Shown here piece after piece: positions 40,640 through 43,244 of a DNA stretch of 43,244 bases. The stretch is from Phycisphaerae bacterium (GTDB taxonomy: Bacteria; Planctomycetota; Phycisphaerae; SM23-33). Each line of letters begins with the position of its first letter. The first letter of the stretch is position 1. The notes beneath the pieces are model-generated. The model searched no databases. It saw only the letters and a program-made list of their open reading frames with translations, and was not told the origin of the DNA. The translations under genes were made by a program, and so were the position numbers. Location of the stretch: contig PUND01000054.1 of assembly GCA_003551645.1 (NCBI GenBank), positions 1 through 43,244 of the forward strand, read 5' to 3'.

Positions 40640-40654
40640 CGAGGAAATGACACG

Positions 40655-41053
40655 ATGAGCTTGTCCGACCCCATTGCGGACTTCCTGACACGTTTACGAA
40701 ACGCACTTACCGCCCGGCACGAGGTTGTGAACTCGCCGGCTTCGAAGGTGTGCGAGGGCATCTGCCGGGTGCTGAGGGAAGAGGGCTACATAGAGGACTA
40801 CAAGACCATAGAAGACGGCAAACAGGGCCTGCTTCGTGTGTACCTGAAGTACGGACCGGTCGGCGAAGATGTGATTACCGAGCTTCATCGCTGGAGCAAA
40901 CCCGGCCGCCGGGTGTATCGCGGCGTGGAAGGCCTGCCCCGACCGCTCGAGGGAATGGGCATAGCCGTGGTGTCCACGTCCCAGGGCGTACTCAGCGACC
41001 GGCAGTGCAGGGACCGCAAGGTCGGCGGAGAGGTTCTTTGTACGGTGTGTTAG
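40655..41053 (+). CDS. rpsH: 30S ribosomal protein S8
   Basis: The 132-residue protein binds helix 21 of 16S rRNA and represses the spc operon in E. coli. DPIADFLTRLRNALTARHEV at the start and the C-terminal ISTSQGVLSDRQCRD (with V for I) and KVGGEVLCTV are canonical. It is followed by an unusual 164-base gap. Confidence 0.97.
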   Translation: MSLSDPIADFLTRLRNALTARHEVVNSPASKVCEGICRVLREEGYIEDYKTIEDGKQGLLRVYLKYGPVGEDVITELHRWSKPGRRVYRGVEGLPRPLEGMGIAVVSTSQGVLSDRQCRDRKVGGEVLCTVC

Positions 41054-41217
41054 CACCGCGTAACCGGATGCAAGGGCTGTTGATTCCGGGCGTTGAGATG
41101 TGCGAAACAGAAGCGGAGCTTGAGAAAAATTCGACACGCGAGTGTGTTTCTGCCGGCTTCGGTTTAGAGCAGACGGACGCTTCGGCTTACAGTTAACGAG
41201 GCACCAGAGGTAACCAG
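41054..41217 (+). other. Gap between rpsH and rplF
   Basis: These two genes are usually adjacent. The 164 bases hold no credible reading frame and no strong hairpin. A GAGGCACCAGAGG stretch just before the rplF ATG supplies its ribosome site. Nothing else is recognised. Confidence 0.4.
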
Positions 41218-41799
41218 ATGTCACGCATAGGCAAACGTCCGATAGCGATACCCGACGGCGTGAAGGTCAACGTCAGCGGGCGGACCGTGACGGCCGAAGG
41301 CCCGAAGGGCCGGCTGTCGATGGAGCTTCGTCCAGAGGTGGATGTGTCGGTGGATGAGGATGCATCGGAACTGACCGTTACCCCCCGCGACGACGGACGA
41401 GATACCAAGAGCTACCACGGCATGACGCGCTCGCTGCTAGCCAATATAGTCGAAGGTGTGACCAACGGCTTCACCAGGCAACTGGAGGTTTACGGCGTCG
41501 GCTACGGCGTGCAGTTGCAGGGACGGAAGCTGTCGGTGACGGCGGGCTGCAGTCATCCGCTGATATTTGACGTGCCGGAGGGGCTGGAAGTGACGGTTGA
41601 TGTGGCCCAGGCCAGAGGCGACGAGCAGCCGGCTCGTTTCACCATCTCCGGCGTGGACAAACAGGCCGTCGGTGAGTTCGCCGCGGACATCCGCAAGACC
41701 CGGCCGCCCGAGCCGTACAAGGGCAAGGGCATCCGGTACGCGGGCGAGCAGGTCCGGCGGAAGGTGGGCAAGGCCTTTGCGGGCACCGGCGCCGCCTGA
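41218..41799 (+). CDS. rplF: 50S ribosomal protein L6
   Basis: The 193-residue protein lies near the factor-binding site. [20 protein letters not shown] opens it and the C-terminal signature [20 protein letters not shown] is canonical. Both duplicated L6 domains are present, and the length is slightly above the usual 177-180. Confidence 0.97.
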   Translation: MSRIGKRPIAIPDGVKVNVSGRTVTAEGPKGRLSMELRPEVDVSVDEDASELTVTPRDDGRDTKSYHGMTRSLLANIVEGVTNGFTRQLEVYGVGYGVQLQGRKLSVTAGCSHPLIFDVPEGLEVTVDVAQARGDEQPARFTISGVDKQAVGEFAADIRKTRPPEPYKGKGIRYAGEQVRRKVGKAFAGTGAA

Positions 41800-41827
41800 G
41801 GCGGACGCCAGACAGGACCAGGCAACC

Positions 41828-42196
41828 ATGAAGCGTATGGAAAAGAAAGCGATGCAGCTCAGGCGGCGCAAGCGACGCGTGCGAAAGAAGGTTTACGGCA
41901 CGCCGGAAAGGCCGCGTCTGAGCGTGTTCCGCAGTCACAAGCACATTTACGCCCAACTCATCGACGACACGGCCGGGCGGACCATCGCCTCGGCGTCTTC
42001 GATGGACGGCACGCTGCGGCAGCGTCTGCCCCAGGGCGGCAATCGCGAGGCGGCGACCGCCGTCGGCGAGGCCGTTGCCGGAAAGGCCGCCGAAGCGGGC
42101 GTCAAGCAGGTGGTGTTCGACCGCAACGGCTACCCCTATCACGGGCGAGTCCGTGAACTGGCCGAGGCGGCCCGCAAGGGCGGACTGGAGTTTTAA
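41828..42196 (+). CDS. rplR: 50S ribosomal protein L18
   Basis: The 122-residue 5S rRNA-binding protein contains [35 protein letters not shown] and the end [20 protein letters not shown]. The ATG at 41828 gives the normal length. A longer frame starting inside rplF is not L18-like. Confidence 0.97.
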   Translation: MKRMEKKAMQLRRRKRRVRKKVYGTPERPRLSVFRSHKHIYAQLIDDTAGRTIASASSMDGTLRQRLPQGGNREAATAVGEAVAGKAAEAGVKQVVFDRNGYPYHGRVRELAEAARKGGLEF

Positions 42197-42216
42197 GACC
42201 ACAAGGAGCGTTGAGC

Positions 42217-42738
42217 GTGGCGATGCAAAGACGCAGACAACGAGGCCCGGCGCAGGACGTCGCCGAGGAGCAGCCCTACGAGGACAGCGTCATCCAGATT
42301 TACCGGTCCGCAAAGGTGGTCCGGGGCGGGAGGCGGTTCGGATTCGAGGCGCTGGTGGTGGTCGGCGACCGCAACGGGCAGGTAGGACTGGGCTACGGAA
42401 AGGCCAACGAGGTTCCCCTGGCGGTCGAGAAGGGCATCGCCGAGGCGAGAAAGACTATGTTCCCGGTCAAGCTTTTCGAAAGCAGAACCATCCCGCACAG
42501 CGTTATCGGACGGTGCGGGGCCTCTAAGGTCGTGATGGTCCCGGCCTCGGCAGGTACCGGCGTCATTGCCGGCAAGAAGCTCAGCCCTCTGCTGGAGCTT
42601 GCCGGTATCAACGACGTTTTGACCAAGGCGTACGGCTCGACGGCTCCGAAGAACCTTCTCAAGGCGGGAGTTGACGCCCTTCAGAAGCTTCGTACCGCCG
42701 AGGAGATCAATAAGCTGCGAGGAGTGCAGGTCGGATGA
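42217..42738 (+). CDS. rpsE: 30S ribosomal protein S5
   Basis: The 173-residue protein lies at the mRNA entry site. VVRGGRRFGFEALVVVGDRN, GYGKANEVPLAVEKGI and VMVPASAGTGVIAGKKL are canonical. The GTG at 42217, eight bases after AAGGAG, is preferred. A TTG at 42211 would leave too little spacing. Its stop overlaps rplO by four bases, with no rpmD (L30) in between. Confidence 0.96.
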   Translation: MAMQRRRQRGPAQDVAEEQPYEDSVIQIYRSAKVVRGGRRFGFEALVVVGDRNGQVGLGYGKANEVPLAVEKGIAEARKTMFPVKLFESRTIPHSVIGRCGASKVVMVPASAGTGVIAGKKLSPLLELAGINDVLTKAYGSTAPKNLLKAGVDALQKLRTAEEINKLRGVQVG

Positions 42739-43181
42739 AGCTTGACGAGATACTTCAATCCGCTGGCAAAGACAGTCGCCGGCGGCGTGTCGGCCGCGGC
42801 GGCGGCTCCGGTCGGGGCAAGACCAGCGGCCGCGGGCACAAGGGCTACGGTTCGCGATCGGGCGCCAAGCGCCGCCCCGGCTACGAGGGCGGGCAGAATC
42901 CGGTGCTGTTTAGAGTTCCCAAGCGAGGTTTTTCCAATATCCGGTTCAGGAAGAACTACCAGGAAGTCAACATCTGCGACCTGGAGCAGTTTTCCGACGG
43001 CGACAGGATCGATGGCGAAAAGATGCGTGAAGCGGGACTTATCTCCGACGCCGAGGCGCCTGTCAAGGTGCTCGGCTACGGACAGATTCAGAAGAAGCTG
43101 ACCGTGGTGGCGGCGAAATTCTCGACCTCGGCGGCCGAGAAGATAGCGTCCGCCGGCGGTAATGCGGAAACCATTGAGTAA
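42735..43181 (+). CDS. rplO: 50S ribosomal protein L15
   Basis: The 148-residue protein has the Gly/Arg-rich N-terminus RRVGRGGGSGRGKTSGRGHK and the core GYEGGQNPVLFRVPKRGFSN, both canonical. The chain ends in a short acidic tail. It starts directly at the end of rpsE (ATGA overlap). Confidence 0.97.
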   Translation: MKLDEILQSAGKDSRRRRVGRGGGSGRGKTSGRGHKGYGSRSGAKRRPGYEGGQNPVLFRVPKRGFSNIRFRKNYQEVNICDLEQFSDGDRIDGEKMREAGLISDAEAPVKVLGYGQIQKKLTVVAAKFSTSAAEKIASAGGNAETIE

Positions 43182-43206
43182 CTTCGGACCATAAGAGGTT
43201 CGGCTG

Positions 43207-43244
43207 ATGGCGTTCAGAATATTCAGATGGATCATGGGCGTGGC
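43207..43244 (+). CDS. Start of a gene, probably secY, cut by the window edge
   Basis: An ATG after AAGAGG opens MAFRIFRWIMGV, a basic then hydrophobic start. By conserved gene order, secY (the SecYEG channel) is expected after rplO. Twelve residues are too few to confirm it, and they do not closely match common SecY N-termini. Confidence 0.35.
   Translation, partial: MAFRIFRWIMGV

Noticed and set aside
42735-42738. Possible rpmD (L30) between rpsE and rplO
   Set aside because: The two genes overlap by four bases, so there is no room; rpmD is absent here.

Overview
The window is a high-GC bacterial chromosome segment. It is dominated by the conserved translation and transcription super-cluster: tRNA-Thr, tuf, rpmG, tRNA-Trp, secE, nusG, rplKAJL, rpoBC, rpsL, rpsG, fusA, then the S10 and spc ribosomal operons as far as rplO. 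An LptD-like outer-membrane protein and an L,D-transpeptidase point to a diderm cell with peptidoglycan. The flavour of the accessory proteins and the core-protein variants suggest a planctomycete, perhaps of the Phycisphaerae type. That placement is an inference from the sequence alone.

Left accessory part (1-16.2 kb). The window opens with two wrecks on the minus strand: the C-terminus of an IS110-type transposase abutting an N-terminally truncated GH20 hexosaminidase. A strong sigma70-like promoter then drives an LptD-like protein. Next comes a compact cassette of an EIIA-Ntr-like PTS protein, a CPA2-type cation/proton antiporter and a small PII-like protein. On the minus strand follow rarA, a 5-formyl-THF cyclo-ligase and a LysM/YkuD L,D-transpeptidase. 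Two tandem, divergent pseudopilin-like (PilX-like) secreted proteins come next, followed by an 81-base remnant of a third copy. glmS and a convergent M14 zinc carboxypeptidase close this part.

Right core part (16.2-43.2 kb). All genes are on the plus strand. Order is classical, but several near-invariant motifs are altered: the EF-Tu switch I has KILTI in place of RGITI plus about five extra residues, the RpoC trigger loop reads TMQTFH, L2 reads [11 protein letters not shown]12 has Arg88, and L33 lacks one zinc cysteine. rpmD is absent between rpsE and rplO. Intergenic gaps in this otherwise tight cluster hold probable regulatory signals: promoters before tRNA-Thr/tuf, rpoB and rpsJ, a hairpin that pairs the rpsJ Shine-Dalgarno, paired hairpins between rplJ and rplL, and a strongly structured 350-base leader before fusA.

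The most novel-looking part is the tandem pseudopilin-like pair. Both proteins share a scaffold, but a recurring turn motif is T-G-N in one and E-H-N/D in the other, as if a beta-solenoid ladder had been re-specialised after duplication. The remnant of a third copy shows the family has been expanding and contracting at this locus.
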